From Maritimibacter dapengensis (GTDB lineage: Bacteria > Pseudomonadota > Alphaproteobacteria > Rhodobacterales > Rhodobacteraceae): a stretch of DNA of 64,000 nucleotides. This document shows positions 8,624 through 18,910 of the stretch, one piece after another; the stretch's first letter is position 1; every line of letters begins with the position of its first letter. The translations under genes and the position numbers were made by a program. The notes below the pieces were generated by a model. It was not told the origin of the DNA, made no database searches, and saw only the letters and a program-made list of their open reading frames with translations. The stretch is taken from NCBI RefSeq assembly GCF_019218265.1, contig NZ_JAHUZE010000001.1, forward strand, positions 186,001 to 250,000, read 5' to 3'.

Positions 8624-10771
8624 TTACTCGGCGTCTTCTTTCTTTTTGTTTTCTTGGGCGATTTCCTCGCCGGACTCCTGGTCGACCATCTTCATCGCAA
8701 GGCGGACCTTGCCGCGTTCGTCGAACCCGAGGAGTTTCACGAAAACTTCCTGACCTTCCTTCAGCACGTCCGAAGGATGGTTCAGGCGGCGGTTTTCGAT
8801 CTGGGACACGTGGACCAGACCGTCACGCTTGCCGAAGAAGTTCACGAAGGCGCCGAAGTCGACGATCTTCACGACCTTGCCCTTGTAGATCTCGCCTTCT
8901 TCCGGCTCGGCCACGATCGCGTGGATCATGTCATAGGCCTTCTGAATGGCGTCACCGTTGGGCGATGCGATCTTGATCACACCGTCGTCGTTAATGTCGA
9001 CCTTGGCACCGGACACTTCCACGATCTCGCGGATGACCTTGCCGCCCGAGCCGATCACTTCGCGGATCTTGTCGGTGGGAACAGTCATCGTTTCGATGCG
9101 CGGGGCGTGGGCCGAGAACTCGGTCCGGCCTTCGGCCAGTGCCTTGTTCATCTCGCCAAGGATGTGCATCCGGCCTTCTTTCGCCTGAGCGAGGGCCTTC
9201 TCCATGATCTCGGGCGTGATACCGGCGACCTTGATGTCCATCTGGAGCGAGGTGATGCCGTTTTCCGTGCCGGCGACTTTGAAGTCCATGTCGCCAAGGT
9301 GATCTTCGTCACCGAGGATGTCGGTGAGAACGGCGTAGGAGCCGTCATCTTCGAGCACGAGGCCCATGGCCACACCGGCGACCGGAGCCTTGAGCGGCAC
9401 GGCTGCGTCCATCATGGACAGCGAACCACCACAGACCGACGCCATCGAGGACGAGCCGTTCGACTCGGTGATCTCGGACACGACGCGGATGGTGTAAGGG
9501 AAGTCGGTCGCGGACGGCAGAACCGCCTGAAGCGCGCGCCATGCGAGCTTGCCGTGACCGATTTCGCGACGACCCGGAGGGCCAACGCGCCCGGCTTCAC
9601 CGACCGAGTAGGGCGGGAAGTTATAGTGCAGCAGGAAGTTCGACTTGTAGGTGCCGGTGAGCGCGTCGATCATCTGCTCGTCGTCGCCGGTGCCGAGAGT
9701 CGTCACCACGAGGCCTTGCGTTTCACCACGGGTGAAAAGCGCCGAGCCGTGGGTCCGGGGCAGGAGGCCCACTTGCGACACGATCGGGCGCACTTCGTCG
9801 AGCGCGCGACCGTCGATCCGCTTGCCGTCCTTCACGACCGCACCACGCAGAACGCCGGATTCCAGCTTCTTCAGGGCCGATCCGAGGTTCGGATCTTCGA
9901 GCTGCTCTTCCGACAGACCTTCCTTGATCTCGGTCTTCGCAGCGGCGACAGCGGCGGTGCGCTCCTGCTTGTCGGTGATCGCATAGGCCGCGCGGATCTT
10001 GTCCTCGCCTGCCTTTTTCACGACGTCGTAGAGGTCGTCGTAGTTCGGCGGCTGGAAGTCGAACGGTTCTTTCGCCGCGTCTTCGGCCAGTTCGATGATG
10101 AGGTCGATGACCGGCTGGATCTGCTCATGCGCAAAGGTCACGGCGCCCAGCATTTCGGCTTCGGTCAGCTCGTAGGCTTCCGATTCCACCATCATCACGG
10201 CGTCCTTGGTGCCGGCCACGACGAGGTCGAGACGCTGCTCGGGGTTGTCACGCAGCTTGTGCATGTCGTCGCAGGTCGGGTTCAGGACGTATTCGCCATC
10301 CTCGAAACCGACGCGGGCACCGGCGATCGGGCCCATGAAGGGCGCGCCGGAAATGGTGAGCGCGGCCGAAGCTGCGATCATCGCGACGATGTCGGGGTCG
10401 TTGACGAGGTCGTGGGACAGAACCGTGCACATGACGAGCACTTCGTTCTTGAACCCCGACACGAAAAGCGGGCGGATCGGACGGTCGATCAGGCGCGCGG
10501 TCAGCGTTTCTTTCTCGGTCGGACGGGCCTCGCGCTTGAAGAAGCCACCCGGCACTTTACCGGCGGCGTAGTATTTTTCCTGGTAGTGAACCGTAAGCGG
10601 GAAGAAGTCCTGTCCCGGTTTGGGTTCCTTGGCAAAGGTCACGTTCGCCATGACCGAGGTTTCGCCCAGCGTGGCGATGACAGAGCCGTCGGCCTGGCGC
10701 GCAACCTTGCCCGTTTCCAGCGTGAGCTCTTCTTCGCCCCACTGGATGGATTTTTTCACTTCGTTGAACAT
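8624..10771 (-). CDS. pnp: Polynucleotide phosphorylase
   Basis: A 715-residue exoribonuclease that phosphorolyses RNA 3'-5' and is a core partner of the degradosome. It contains two RNase PH-like domains, then a KH domain ([18 protein letters not shown]) and a C-terminal S1 domain ([20 protein letters not shown]). The frame is open 115 codons further upstream; ATG at 10771 ([12 protein letters not shown]) is chosen for its AGAAGGA site and family length. The leader carries a GGGAG/CTCCC hairpin next to the ribosome binding site; pnp leaders are known targets of RNase III autocontrol in enterobacteria, so a similar use here is only an inference. rpsO lies nearby but not adjacent. Confidence 0.98.
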   Translation of the reverse strand: MFNEVKKSIQWGEEELTLETGKVARQADGSVIATLGETSVMANVTFAKEPKPGQDFFPLTVHYQEKYYAAGKVPGGFFKREARPTEKETLTARLIDRPIRPLFVSGFKNEVLVMCTVLSHDLVNDPDIVAMIAASAALTISGAPFMGPIAGARVGFEDGEYVLNPTCDDMHKLRDNPEQRLDLVVAGTKDAVMMVESEAYELTEAEMLGAVTFAHEQIQPVIDLIIELAEDAAKEPFDFQPPNYDDLYDVVKKAGEDKIRAAYAITDKQERTAAVAAAKTEIKEGLSEEQLEDPNLGSALKKLESGVLRGAVVKDGKRIDGRALDEVRPIVSQVGLLPRTHGSALFTRGETQGLVVTTLGTGDDEQMIDALTGTYKSNFLLHYNFPPYSVGEAGRVGPPGRREIGHGKLAWRALQAVLPSATDFPYTIRVVSEITESNGSSSMASVCGGSLSMMDAAVPLKAPVAGVAMGLVLEDDGSYAVLTDILGDEDHLGDMDFKVAGTENGITSLQMDIKVAGITPEIMEKALAQAKEGRMHILGEMNKALAEGRTEFSAHAPRIETMTVPTDKIREVIGSGGKVIREIVEVSGAKVDINDDGVIKIASPNGDAIQKAYDMIHAIVAEPEEGEIYKGKVVKIVDFGAFVNFFGKRDGLVHVSQIENRRLNHPSDVLKEGQEVFVKLLGFDERGKVRLAMKMVDQESGEEIAQENKKKEDAE

Positions 10772-11025
10772 ATATCGTATCCTTCTGGGAGCACTCCCGG
10801 CCCCTGCCGGGTCTCCCGATTTCATGGTGGCCCCATTGCCACCGATCCCTCTATCCATGTCATGCGCCGGGATCAGAGCGTCACGTCTCAGATGCGGCGC
10901 ACATACAGGAAAAGCCAGCGCGTGGAAAGCACTGTGTTTCCGAGGCGCGCGGTGGTCGATCACCGGATTTTTGGCCCGAAAGGCCGGGCCATGCGTAGAG
11001 TGGAGAGAACAGAGAGGACATTTGC

Positions 11026-11589
11026 ATGCTGACGTTTCTGTGTCTCTGCGCCGCAGTCGCCGTCGCACCGATGGGGGCGATGGCCGAACAGATCGCCTAT
11101 CGACTGGACGCGGCACGCAGTCAGGTCGCCTACGAGGTCGCCTTCGACAAGGACATCATCAGGGGACAAATCCCGATCAGCTCGGCGGACGTGCGGATCG
11201 ACTTCGCGGGCGGGCCGTCAAGCGTGCGGGTCACCTTGAATGCAGCCGGAGCGACGTCGAGCTTTCCCTTCGCAGAACAGGCGCTGAAAGGGCCGAAAGT
11301 CCTCGCGACGGCGAGCTATCCGCAGATGACCTTCGTCGCCGACGGGTTTCGTGTCGGGCGCACCACGGCGCAGGTGCCGGGGCAGGTGACGATCCGGGGC
11401 GTGACCCGGCCCGTGACCCTGAGTGCGCAACTCTACCGACAGCAGGGCACCGAAGCGGGCGACCTTTCCAAGATGTCCGTGCATATGTCCGGCGCGGTCA
11501 GTCGCGCGGATTTCGGCGCAACGGGGTGGGCCGATATGGTCGCGGATGCCGTGCGCATCGAAATCGTCGCGCGGCTGGACCGGATATGA
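11026..11589 (+). CDS. YceI family periplasmic protein
   Basis: This 187-residue protein has an N-terminal signal peptide ([20 protein letters not shown], cleaved after AMA) and a lipocalin-like YceI domain. Family features are the [14 protein letters not shown] opening, then [23 protein letters not shown] and [12 protein letters not shown]. YceI proteins bind polyisoprenoid or amphiphilic lipids in the periplasm. The next gene, cytochrome b561, overlaps by 4 bases (ATGA), a common pairing that suggests both act on quinone or isoprenoid redox chemistry at the membrane. It is divergent from pnp. Confidence 0.92.
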   Translation: MLTFLCLCAAVAVAPMGAMAEQIAYRLDAARSQVAYEVAFDKDIIRGQIPISSADVRIDFAGGPSSVRVTLNAAGATSSFPFAEQALKGPKVLATASYPQMTFVADGFRVGRTTAQVPGQVTIRGVTRPVTLSAQLYRQQGTEAGDLSKMSVHMSGAVSRADFGATGWADMVADAVRIEIVARLDRI

Positions 11590-12116
11590 GTCTTTGGAAC
11601 ACCGAGGACCGTTTCGGCCTCGTGACCCGCGTCTTGCACTGGGTCATGGCGCTTGGCGTGATCGGGATGCTGGGGTTCGGCACCTATATCGCCAACATGA
11701 CGGTGAACATGTCGAATTTCCACCTCTACGCCTGGCACAAGAGCATCGGTCTGACCCTGCTTCTGCTGGCGCTTGTCAGGATCGTCTGGCACCTCGGGTC
11801 ACGGGTTCCGAAGTCTCTCCCCGCCCCGAAATGGCAGGAGGCTCTCGCGCGAGTGGTTCATTTCGGTCTTTTCCTGCTCCTGCTCGCGGTGCCCCTTACC
11901 GGTTGGATCGCAAGTGCCGCCACCGGCATCGACGTGGTATTCTGGGGCGTCACGCTCCCGTCGATTGCGCCCGCGTCCGAAGCTTGGGAGGACGCGTTCT
12001 TCGCTGCGCATGGCGTGCTGACGAAGCTCCTGCTCGCCGCAATCGTCCTGCATATCGCGGGCGCGGTGAAACGGCGTGACGGCACGCTGCGGCGGATGGT
12101 GCGGGGGCAGGCCTAG
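11586..12116 (+). CDS. Cytochrome b561 family protein
   Basis: A 176-residue, four-helix membrane protein with conserved His residues in VLHWVMAL (about residue 18), LYAWHKSIG, VVHFGLFLLLL and IVLHIAGAVKRR, which should bind two b hemes. Such di-heme cytochromes pass electrons between quinol and a periplasmic acceptor. Translation starts inside the yceI stop codon, so the gene is coupled with that gene. The much longer open frame upstream is a shadow of yceI. It overlaps the convergent gene at 12113 by 4 bases. Confidence 0.93.
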   Translation: MSLWNTEDRFGLVTRVLHWVMALGVIGMLGFGTYIANMTVNMSNFHLYAWHKSIGLTLLLLALVRIVWHLGSRVPKSLPAPKWQEALARVVHFGLFLLLLAVPLTGWIASAATGIDVVFWGVTLPSIAPASEAWEDAFFAAHGVLTKLLLAAIVLHIAGAVKRRDGTLRRMVRGQA

Positions 12117-12493
12117 TCGGGCGCCTCGAACTTGCCGGGGTTGAGCGACACCCGCGCCATTGCGCCCATCCAGCGTGCGAATTGCAGGGCGTCGTCTCGC
12201 GTCGCGATCAACCCGTCCGGCGGCATCCCGTTGATCGCCTCGTATGTTTCCAATTGTTCGCAGACCACGAGTGCGGTCGATGGCCCCCACAGGCCGTCCG
12301 GCTCTAGAACCTCGCGTCCGGTGATCGCGTTGACCTGCAACTGCATGTTGAAAAGCGCGATTGTGTCGTCACGGAAATAGGTTTCCACTACGGACATCGC
12401 TTTGTCATACCCGGTGCGGTCGCAGCCCTGCGCGATGGCCGTGGCCGGGACCATCAAAAGGGCGAGGCTGGTTGCGAGTGCGCGTAACGGCAT
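12113..12493 (-). CDS. Secreted hypothetical protein, 126 aa, with peptidoglycan-binding-like motif
   Basis: The protein starts at ATG 12493, which has GAAGGAG 6 bases upstream; the longer frame is rejected. It begins with a signal peptide (MPLRALATSLALLMVPATAIA) and has a mature part of about 105 residues with two Cys (QGCDRTG and VVCEQL). The segment EVLEPDGLWGPSTALVV resembles the D-G-x-x-G-P-x-T pattern of PG_binding_1 repeats, so cell-wall binding is possible. I do not recognise a named family. It lies between rpsO and cytochrome b561 with a terminator upstream that isolates it from rpsO. Confidence 0.75.
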   Translation of the reverse strand: MPLRALATSLALLMVPATAIAQGCDRTGYDKAMSVVETYFRDDTIALFNMQLQVNAITGREVLEPDGLWGPSTALVVCEQLETYEAINGMPPDGLIATRDDALQFARWMGAMARVSLNPGKFEAPD

Positions 12494-12549
12494 GGGGGTC
12501 TCCTTCAATTCCGACGGGACGCTAACCCGCATCACCGCTCCACCCAATG

Positions 12550-12584
12550 AAAAACGCCCGCGGCCATATGGCGCGGGCGTTTCG
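12550..12584 (-). terminator. Rho-independent terminator of rpsO
   Basis: AAACGCCCGCG (12552-12562) and CGCGGGCGTTT (12572-12582) form an 11-bp perfect stem over GCCATATGG. On the minus strand it follows the rpsO stop by 18 bases and is trailed by TTTTTCATTG. Confidence 0.88.
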
Positions 12585-12602
12585 AATTCGATGTGAGCCG
12601 GA

Positions 12603-12872
12603 TCAGCGGCGGATGCCGAGGCTCTTGATGAGCTCGCGGTAGCGGCCTTCGTCTTTGGCTTTCAGGTAGTCCAGAAGCTTACGACGACGTGCGACCATTT
12701 TCAGAAGCCCACGACGACCGTGGTTGTCCTTCTTGTGGGTCTTGAAGTGCTCGGTCAGCGTGGCGATACGCTTGGTCAGGATCGCGACCTGAACTTCGGG
12801 CGAACCGGTGTCGCCGTTCTTCGTGCCGAACTCCTTGATGAGGCCGGTCTTTTCTTCAGCAGTGATCGACAT
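12603..12872 (-). CDS. rpsO: 30S ribosomal protein S15
   Basis: The 89-residue protein ([16 protein letters not shown] to IKSLGIRR) is uS15, with signature [29 protein letters not shown]. It binds 16S rRNA early in 30S assembly. ATG 12872 is supported by AAGGAGACCCCG just upstream; the longer frame is a non-coding extension. In most bacteria rpsO sits between truB and pnp. Here truB is 3.2 kb upstream and pnp 1.8 kb downstream on the same strand, with other genes between them. Confidence 0.98.
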   Translation of the reverse strand: MSITAEEKTGLIKEFGTKNGDTGSPEVQVAILTKRIATLTEHFKTHKKDNHGRRGLLKMVARRRKLLDYLKAKDEGRYRELIKSLGIRR

Positions 12873-13010
12873 CGGGGTCTCCTTGGTCAAAAGGGTTATG
12901 GCGCGAGCCGGGATGTCGTCCAGCAAGGCCCATGGAGAGGGCATGACGGTCACGCCCCGAGTGAAGCCGCGCGTATAGGCGGATTCCGTTTGAATGGAAA
13001 GCCTTTTTGT

Positions 13011-13460
13011 TTATTCGGCGTCCTCGGTCGGGTTCAGGCCGAAATCCGAACGGTCGAGCGGTGCGCTGTCCGTCGGACCGGCTCCGGGCGAGGGGTTCTC
13101 CTTGGCCGCGGCCTCGTCGTCGGTTTCGTCCGCCGATGCTGCGCCATCGCCTGCTTCTTCCGAAATACCGTAGCTCTCGGCGTTGTCCGCGTCGATCTCA
13201 CGCGCGACGTCGGCGGCCCAGTCGCCGATAATCGGAATGAAGTCGATCTGAGCGAGGAGAAACGCGGCGATCGACACGAGTATCGTCGCGCCAAGTACGG
13301 AGCCGAGACCGAATGCGAGCCCCCGATACAGCTGGAACAGCCCGAGTTTCACGACCGAGTCGTGAAGCAGAATGTAGCGGTGATTGTTGAGCTTGCCGAC
13401 TTCGGCGCGCAAAGCGCGCACCTCGTCCGCGAGATCGGTCGATTGCGATTCGTCGCTCAT
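13011..13460 (-). CDS. DUF5665-like membrane protein, 149 aa
   Basis: This protein has an N-terminal coiled part (ADEVRALRAEVGKLNNHRY), one amphipathic block (LFQLYRGLAFGLGSVLGATI), a hydrophobic helix (VSIAAFLLAQIDFIPIIGDW) and an acidic, low-complexity tail. The block around NNHR...RGLAFGLGSVLGATILVS is characteristic of DUF5665 proteins of Rhodobacterales, as far as I can recall. Its function is not known. The tail, rich in Asp, Glu and Ala, is probably disordered. The gene is upstream of rpsO on the same strand and separated from it by 138 bases. Confidence 0.75.
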   Translation of the reverse strand: MSDESQSTDLADEVRALRAEVGKLNNHRYILLHDSVVKLGLFQLYRGLAFGLGSVLGATILVSIAAFLLAQIDFIPIIGDWAADVAREIDADNAESYGISEEAGDGAASADETDDEAAAKENPSPGAGPTDSAPLDRSDFGLNPTEDAE

Positions 13461-13594
13461 GCGGTCCCTCGGTAGCCATCGTTATTCACGGCTTAACACC
13501 GAACAGGGCATTCGTTAAATTGTTCCGTAGTTTCCGCGCCGCTTGTCTTTGCGTTCATGATACGTTCGACCCGCTCTCCACCAAGGACAGCATA

Positions 13595-14167
13595 ATGGGA
13601 TTTGGTCTGCTGCTTGTCGGGCTCATGCCGCTCCCGTTCTTCTCAACCCCTTGGTTCGGGGGCGAGGTGGAGGCGGAGGAACCAGAAAACGACACGGGCG
13701 CACGAGAGTTGGTCGGTGGGTCGGAATAGGGCCTCGAAACCGTGGCCCCCATCATTCCGCCGCCGGACGCGATCTTGAAACCCGTCACCGACGACGATCC
13801 TTTCGCCGGTTGTCGAAGACGAAGCTCTGGTGCCGGGTGAGGAGGTCGAACCGGATACAATTCTTCAACCTGTCGTCGAGGCTTCGGAAGAACCGGATGT
13901 TCCGGTCAATACGCACACCGGCGTCAATCGGATCGAGGGTGAGGGGACTGCTGCCACAGGTATCGGCGGTGAAGACGCGCATCTGGACAACGACAGCGGC
14001 TGGCTGGCGGACCTGAAATTCGCGCCCGCATCGACCAGCGCTTCTGGGACAAAACCGGACCGGTAGACGAACACGCGGAAGGCGCTTTGCGAGAACCGTT
14101 ACAGGATCGGCAGGTGGGCAGCGGCACGGTCCATCTCCTGAGCGGGAGCGCCAATTTCTTATCCTGA
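13595..14167 (+). pseudogene. Broken gene spread over three reading frames
   Basis: A membrane-anchored start (MGFGLLLVGLMPLPFF at 13595) runs to a TAG at 13727-13729, and the same frame continues as ETVAPIIPPPDAILKPV. Coding character then moves to another frame near 13800 (PVVEDEALVPGEEVEPDTIL) and, near 14015, to the third frame (EIRARIDQRFWDKTGPV), ending at TGA 14165-14167. Read together the pieces give an acidic secreted or anchored protein of about 190 residues. One stop and two frameshifts are needed, so I call it a pseudogene, or a region with sequence errors. No family is recognised. Confidence 0.55.
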
Positions 14168-14220
14168 GGAACGTATCCTTGTCCGTCAGCACAGGAACCG
14201 CGGCGATCTCGACGGACGCG

Positions 14221-14727
14221 TCAGACCCAGCGTTCCGGTTGCTGGGCATACCCAATGTAGAGCGGATGCCTGGGATGCCCCGCTTTCGACAGACCGAGGT
14301 GGTAGAGCGGTTTGCCGGTCGCGCGCAGGAGGGCTTCCACAGCGTGCCCTCGCGCGAGGTGCTCGCCATGTGTGCCCCAAGCGCAGATGATCTGATCCGC
14401 CCAATCGCAACTCTCCACGATCGCCGCGTCGTTTTCCGGTCCGACAGGGTCGGCGGCCTTGCGCATCTTGCGCGGGTCGGTATCGCGCCAGGCGAAAATA
14501 TTGAGCACGCGGAAGGCACCGAAACCAAGCGCGCGGGCGCGACGTTCGCAGCGCTCTACCGTCGGGTCATTTTGAACTTCCGTCGCCGTCGACGGGTTCA
14601 GCATAATGAAGAGCGCGCGTTTTCCACTCGGGTCCCAGACACGGGTGAGCATGTAGCGATACCGTTCGCAATCGGAATAGACCGCTTCGGACGGTGCGTC
14701 GGCCTTGGTATACGTGCGCGTGATCAT
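14221..14727 (-). CDS. DUF1643 domain-containing protein
   Basis: This 168-residue protein shows the DUF1643 hallmarks: RYMLTRVWDPSGKRALFIMLNPSTA, then NDPTVERCERRARALGFG and VLNIFAWRDTDP. The C-terminal half has IICAWGTHGEHLARG and PLYHLGLSKAGHPRHPLY. The family is widespread but its function is uncharacterised. ATG at 14727 (MITRTYTK) is chosen over the longer frame because conservation begins there. It is divergent from deoA with an 87-bp gap that should hold both promoters. Confidence 0.88.
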   Translation of the reverse strand: MITRTYTKADAPSEAVYSDCERYRYMLTRVWDPSGKRALFIMLNPSTATEVQNDPTVERCERRARALGFGAFRVLNIFAWRDTDPRKMRKAADPVGPENDAAIVESCDWADQIICAWGTHGEHLARGHAVEALLRATGKPLYHLGLSKAGHPRHPLYIGYAQQPERWV

Positions 14728-14814
14728 GCCTGCGGTTTTCGCCGGGGCGGGCAGGGATGGCAAGCCGGTTGCGGTTTTTGTCCGTTCGGTCAAAGTGGCG
14801 ACAGGAGGCCCGAT

Positions 14815-16119
14815 ATGCTGATTTCCGAGATCATCCGCAAAAAACGCGATGGCGAGACGCTGATGCCCGACGAAATCGGGGCGATGGTGACGGCCATTTC
14901 CGATGGCTCCGCCTCGGACGCCCAAGTCGCGGCCTTCGGCATGGCCGTGTTTTTTCAGGGCATGACGCCGGAGGAAGCGGCTGTCCTGACCCTGTCGATG
15001 CGCGATTCCGGTGACGTGTTTCATTGGGACCTGCCGGGGCCGGTGGTGGACAAGCACTCGACCGGCGGCGTTGGCGACAATGTCAGCCTCATGCTCGCCC
15101 CGATCGTTGCGGCCTGTGGTGGTTACGTTCCGATGATTTCGGGCCGTGGGTTGGGGCACACGGGCGGCACGCTGGACAAGATGGATTCGATCCCCGGCTA
15201 CATATCGGTTCCCGACAATGACACCTTTCGCAAGGTGGTGGCCGAGGTCGGTTGCGCGATCATCGGACAGACCATGAAACTCGCTCCGGCGGACGGGCGG
15301 TTCTACGGCATCCGCGACGTGACCGCGACCGTGGAATCGATCCCGCTCATCACGGCCTCGATCCTGTCAAAGAAACTCGCTGCCGGTCTCGACGCGCTGG
15401 TCATGGACGTGAAAGCGGGCGACGGGGCTTTCATGGAAACCGACGAAGACGCCGCGGCGCTCGCCGCGTCGATTACCAAGGTCGCGGGCGAGGCGGGGCT
15501 CAGGTGCCATGCGCTCATCACCGACATGAACCAGCCGCTCGCCTCTGCTGCCGGTAATGCCCTTGAGGTGCTGAACGCCACCGATTTCCTCGCCGGATTG
15601 CATCGCGACGTGCGGTTGGAACGCGTCGTCCTGTCGCTGGCGGGCGAGATGCTGTCGATCACCGGGCTTGCGGATACGCGGGAGCAGGGTTTCCAGCGGG
15701 CGCAGGCTGCGCTCGAAGGCGGGGAAGCGGCAGAGGTGTTTGGCCGGATGGTGACGGCGCTCGGTGGTCCGGCAGACTTCATGGACGGACCGAAACGTTA
15801 CCTCGACGAAGCGCCCATTCAGCTTCCGGTGGACGCGCCAGAGGCTGGCCACGTCTCGGCCATTAAGACACGTGAGATCGGCTTGGCCGTGGTGGAGCTT
15901 GGCGGCGGTCGTCGCCGGTCGGAAGACGAAGTCGACCCGGCGGTGGGGCTGACCGGCCTCGTCGATCTCGGCATGATGCTGGAGAAGGGCGAGCCGATCT
16001 GCACGATCCATGCCCGCGACGAAGCTGGGTTCGAAGCGGCCAAGGCACAGGTGCTCGATGCCTACAGTTTCGGGGATGCGCCGGAGGCCATCGACCCGGT
16101 GATGTCGATCATAGATTGA
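14815..16119 (+). CDS. deoA: Thymidine phosphorylase
   Basis: A 434-residue enzyme that cleaves thymidine with phosphate to thymine and 2-deoxyribose-1-phosphate in pyrimidine salvage. It carries the signature [20 protein letters not shown] and the phosphate loop [15 protein letters not shown]. Start at ATG 14815 is set by ACAGGAGG 5 bases upstream and the family start [13 protein letters not shown]; the open frame upstream is antisense to the DUF1643 gene. Its last 11 bases overlap the convergent truB gene. No other deo genes are next to it. Confidence 0.96.
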   Translation: MLISEIIRKKRDGETLMPDEIGAMVTAISDGSASDAQVAAFGMAVFFQGMTPEEAAVLTLSMRDSGDVFHWDLPGPVVDKHSTGGVGDNVSLMLAPIVAACGGYVPMISGRGLGHTGGTLDKMDSIPGYISVPDNDTFRKVVAEVGCAIIGQTMKLAPADGRFYGIRDVTATVESIPLITASILSKKLAAGLDALVMDVKAGDGAFMETDEDAAALAASITKVAGEAGLRCHALITDMNQPLASAAGNALEVLNATDFLAGLHRDVRLERVVLSLAGEMLSITGLADTREQGFQRAQAALEGGEAAEVFGRMVTALGGPADFMDGPKRYLDEAPIQLPVDAPEAGHVSAIKTREIGLAVVELGGGRRRSEDEVDPAVGLTGLVDLGMMLEKGEPICTIHARDEAGFEAAKAQVLDAYSFGDAPEAIDPVMSIID

Positions 16120-17014
16120 AGACGCGCGACGGGTGCAACTCGCCCGCCTTGTAGATACCGACCGCAACCGGCTCTCCGTCAAAGGACGCCCACGCCTCGT
16201 CGCCGTATTCCACGTCCGACGCGATCACCATGCCGGGGTTGCCATGGCGCAGGCGCGTGGCACCCTCGGCAGTGCATCTGAGTTCCGGCAGCGAGGTCAG
16301 GCCTTCGGACAAGGGCGCGAGCAAGGCGTCGATCTTGGGCGATTTCGCGAGTTCCTCGATCCGCTCCATGCTGACGCCTTCTTCGGCCAGGAACGGCCCC
16401 GACCAGACCCGGCGCAATTCGCGCACATGGCCGTGACAGCCCAAAGCCGCGCCAAGGTCGCGGGCAATGGCGCGCACATATCCGCCCTTGCCGCAGACCA
16501 TTTCGAGCGTGACGTGATCCGCGTCAGGGCGGTCCAGCATCACCAGGCTTTCGACGAACAGCGGGCGCGGCTCGATCTCCACGTCCTCGCCGTCACGGGC
16601 GAGTTTGTAGGCGCGCTGACCGTCGATTTTCACCGCCGAGAACTTCGGCGGTATCTGCTGGATGTTGCCGGAAAAGGCGGGCAGCGCGGCGCGTATGTCG
16701 TCGTCCGTCGGTCGCGCATCGCTGGTCGCGATCACCTCGCCCTCGGCATCGTCGGTGTTGGTTGCCTGACCCAACCGCACGGTGAAGACGTAGGCCTTCA
16801 TCGCATCGGTGATATAGGGCACCGTCTTTGTCGCCTCGCCCAGAGCCACGGCGAGCACGCCTGTCGCCTCGGGGTCGAGCGTGCCGGCATGCCCGGCCTT
16901 CTTCGCATCGAAGGCCCAGCGTATCTTGTTCACGACGGCGTTGGAGGTCAGACCGGCTGGCTTGTCCACGACCAGCCAGCCGTGGACGTCGCGCCCCTTC
17001 TTGCGGCGTCCCAT
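16109..17014 (-). CDS. truB: tRNA pseudouridine(55) synthase
   Basis: This 301-residue enzyme isomerises U55 in the T-loop of tRNAs. The catalytic Asp is in [15 protein letters not shown] at about residue 47, with the family motifs [14 protein letters not shown] at the N-terminus and [17 protein letters not shown] in the middle. The rbfA stop codon and truB start share one base (TAATG), so the two are translationally coupled, as in the conserved nusA-infB-rbfA-truB order. The 3' end overlaps deoA on the other strand. Confidence 0.97.
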   Translation of the reverse strand: MGRRKKGRDVHGWLVVDKPAGLTSNAVVNKIRWAFDAKKAGHAGTLDPEATGVLAVALGEATKTVPYITDAMKAYVFTVRLGQATNTDDAEGEVIATSDARPTDDDIRAALPAFSGNIQQIPPKFSAVKIDGQRAYKLARDGEDVEIEPRPLFVESLVMLDRPDADHVTLEMVCGKGGYVRAIARDLGAALGCHGHVRELRRVWSGPFLAEEGVSMERIEELAKSPKIDALLAPLSEGLTSLPELRCTAEGATRLRHGNPGMVIASDVEYGDEAWASFDGEPVAVGIYKAGELHPSRVFNL

Positions 17015-17421
17015 TACTCTTCCTCGTCGTTGTCCAGATCGCGGCGGACGTTCTCGTCCGCGAAGAGACGACGGGTCTCCTCCATCCGGTCGAACGTGTC
17101 GTCAGGGAGAAACCGAAGCTCCGGCGTATGTTTGAGCCCCGTCACCTTGCCTACGAGCCGGCGCAACTCGCCGGTGTTGCGGGCAAGCGCCTTGATTGCC
17201 TCGTCCGCATCCTTGCCGCCGAGCGGCAGGACATAGGCGGTTGCAATGCGCAGGTCGGGGGACACCCGCACCTCGCCAACCGTGATGTTCATCCGGTTCA
17301 GGTCCGGGTCATGCACCGTGCCCTGCATCAGCGCATCCGCAAGGGTGCGCCGGATCAGTTCGCCCACTTTCAGCATCCGCTGCGAGGGGCCTTTGTCGTT
17401 ATCGAAACGCTTCTTTGCCAT
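17014..17421 (-). CDS. rbfA: Ribosome-binding factor A
   Basis: A 135-residue KH-fold protein needed for late maturation of the 30S subunit, especially at low temperature. The core motif [17 protein letters not shown] and the KH part around [23 protein letters not shown] identify the family. The start is taken as ATG 17421 (MAKKRFDN), but ATG 17430 three codons upstream is also possible and neither has a strong ribosome binding site. It overlaps truB by one base and is divergent from dapB. Confidence 0.95.
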   Translation of the reverse strand: MAKKRFDNDKGPSQRMLKVGELIRRTLADALMQGTVHDPDLNRMNITVGEVRVSPDLRIATAYVLPLGGKDADEAIKALARNTGELRRLVGKVTGLKHTPELRFLPDDTFDRMEETRRLFADENVRRDLDNDEEE

Positions 17422-17493
17422 GGCGCCCATCTATGCCTGATTGCGTGGCCGCGCAACAGGGACTAGGACGGTAGGCCAATGATGGAGGTCGTT

Positions 17494-18303
17494 ATGAGCG
17501 AATTGCCGGGGATCGTGGTGAACGGGGCATCGGGCCGGATGGGTCAAATGCTGATAAAGCTCGTTCGGGAAAATCCCGGCGCGCGGCTGGTCGGCGCGCT
17601 GGAGCGCGAAGGCCACGAATGGGTCGGGGCTGACCTTGGTGCCGCGATGGGCGGGGCCGACTTAGGTGTGACCGTGACTGACGATCCGCTCGAAGCCATG
17701 TCGAAAGCGCAGGCCGTGATCGACTTCACCGCGCCCGCCGCCACCGTGCCGCTTGCCGGGATCGCCGCGCAGGCCCGCGCGGTGCACGTGATCGGCACCA
17801 CAGGATTGAACGAGGACGACCTTGCGAAACTCGACGCCGCCGCCCGCCACGCGACGATCATCCGGGCAGGCAACATGAGCTTCGGCGTGAACCTCCTGAC
17901 ACGGATCACCCGGATGGTGTCCGAGGCGCTGGACACGGATTTCGACATCGAGATCGTCGAGGCGCATCACAAGCACAAGGTGGATGCACCTTCGGGAACC
18001 GCGCTCATGCTGGGCGAGGCCGCAGCCGAGGGCCGTGGTGTGCGCCTGTCGGATGTCGAGGACCGGGCGCGCGACGGGATCACGGGGGAGCGCGAAGAGG
18101 GCCATATCGGTTTCTCCGCCGTTCGGGGCGGCGACATCGTCGGCGAACATGACGTGATTTTTGCAGGTCCCGGCGAACGGCTGATCCTGCGTCATGTCGC
18201 GACCGACCGGGCGATTTTCGCACGCGGCGCGGTCAAGGCCGCGCTCTGGGGCATCGGGCAGAAACCCGGTGCTTACGACATGATGGATGTGCTGGGACTG
18301 TAA
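17494..18303 (+). CDS. dapB: 4-hydroxy-tetrahydrodipicolinate reductase
   Basis: A 269-residue NAD(P)H-dependent reductase of the lysine/diaminopimelate pathway. The dinucleotide loop is [13 protein letters not shown], the substrate-binding signature [16 protein letters not shown] lies near residue 155, and [10 protein letters not shown] is in between. ATG 17494 is chosen over 17479 because TGGAGG lies 6 bases before it. It is divergent from rbfA and convergent with recR, with only 3 bases between the stop codons. Confidence 0.97.
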   Translation: MSELPGIVVNGASGRMGQMLIKLVRENPGARLVGALEREGHEWVGADLGAAMGGADLGVTVTDDPLEAMSKAQAVIDFTAPAATVPLAGIAAQARAVHVIGTTGLNEDDLAKLDAAARHATIIRAGNMSFGVNLLTRITRMVSEALDTDFDIEIVEAHHKHKVDAPSGTALMLGEAAAEGRGVRLSDVEDRARDGITGEREEGHIGFSAVRGGDIVGEHDVIFAGPGERLILRHVATDRAIFARGAVKAALWGIGQKPGAYDMMDVLGL

Positions 18304-18306
18304 CGG

Positions 18307-18903
18307 CTAGACCGATTTGCGCGCACGCAGGGCGGCCGAAATGGTCCCGTCGTCGAGGTAATCCAACTCGCCCCCGATGGGGACACCCTGAGCGAGCGAC
18401 GTGACGGAACACCGCCCTTCAAGCTCGTCGGCGATGTAGTGCGCGGTGGTCTGCCCATCGACCGTGGCGTTGAGCGCAAGGATCACTTCCGTGATGTTCT
18501 CGTCCGCCACACGCGCGATCAACTTGGGAATACGAAGCTCCTCCGGCCCGACCGCGTCCAGCGCCGACAGCGTGCCGCCCAGAACGTGATAGCGCCCCTT
18601 GAACACGGCGGCCCTTTCCATCGCCCAAAGGTCGGCCACGTCCTCGACCACGCACAATTCGCCGGTCGCCCGTTTTTCCGAGGCGCAGATGTCGCAGACT
18701 TCCGTGGTCCCGACATTGCCGCAGGTGATGCATTCCCGCGCCGTGACGGAAACCGCGTGCATCGCGTCGGCCAGTGGCGCAAGCAGCAGCCCGCGTTTGC
18801 GGATCAGGTGCAGCACCGCGCGTCGCGCCGAGCGGGGGCCAAGGCCCGGCAGCTTGGCCATGAGCTCGATCAGGTTCTCGATGTCGCGGGGTGCCTCGGA
18901 CAT
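18307..18903 (-). CDS. recR: Recombination protein RecR
   Basis: This 198-residue protein acts with RecF and RecO in loading RecA at gaps. It has a helix-hairpin-helix ([16 protein letters not shown]), a C4 zinc finger ([18 protein letters not shown] at about residues 57-74) and a TOPRIM domain with [15 protein letters not shown]. It follows dnaX and ybaB on the same strand, the classical dnaX-ybaB-recR operon order. Confidence 0.97.
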   Translation of the reverse strand: MSEAPRDIENLIELMAKLPGLGPRSARRAVLHLIRKRGLLLAPLADAMHAVSVTARECITCGNVGTTEVCDICASEKRATGELCVVEDVADLWAMERAAVFKGRYHVLGGTLSALDAVGPEELRIPKLIARVADENITEVILALNATVDGQTTAHYIADELEGRCSVTSLAQGVPIGGELDYLDDGTISAALRARKSV

Positions 18904-18910
18904 GCGGGCG

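Noticed and set aside
8654-11032. Long open frame of 792 codons on the plus strand opposite pnp
   Set aside because: It is an antisense shadow of the highly biased pnp gene; it has no recognisable domain and is rich in His, Asp, Arg and Val as typical for such mirror frames.
10620-12116. Apparent 498-aa protein ending in cytochrome b561
   Set aside because: The first 322 residues are read in a shadow frame of pnp and yceI; the real start is ATG 11586.
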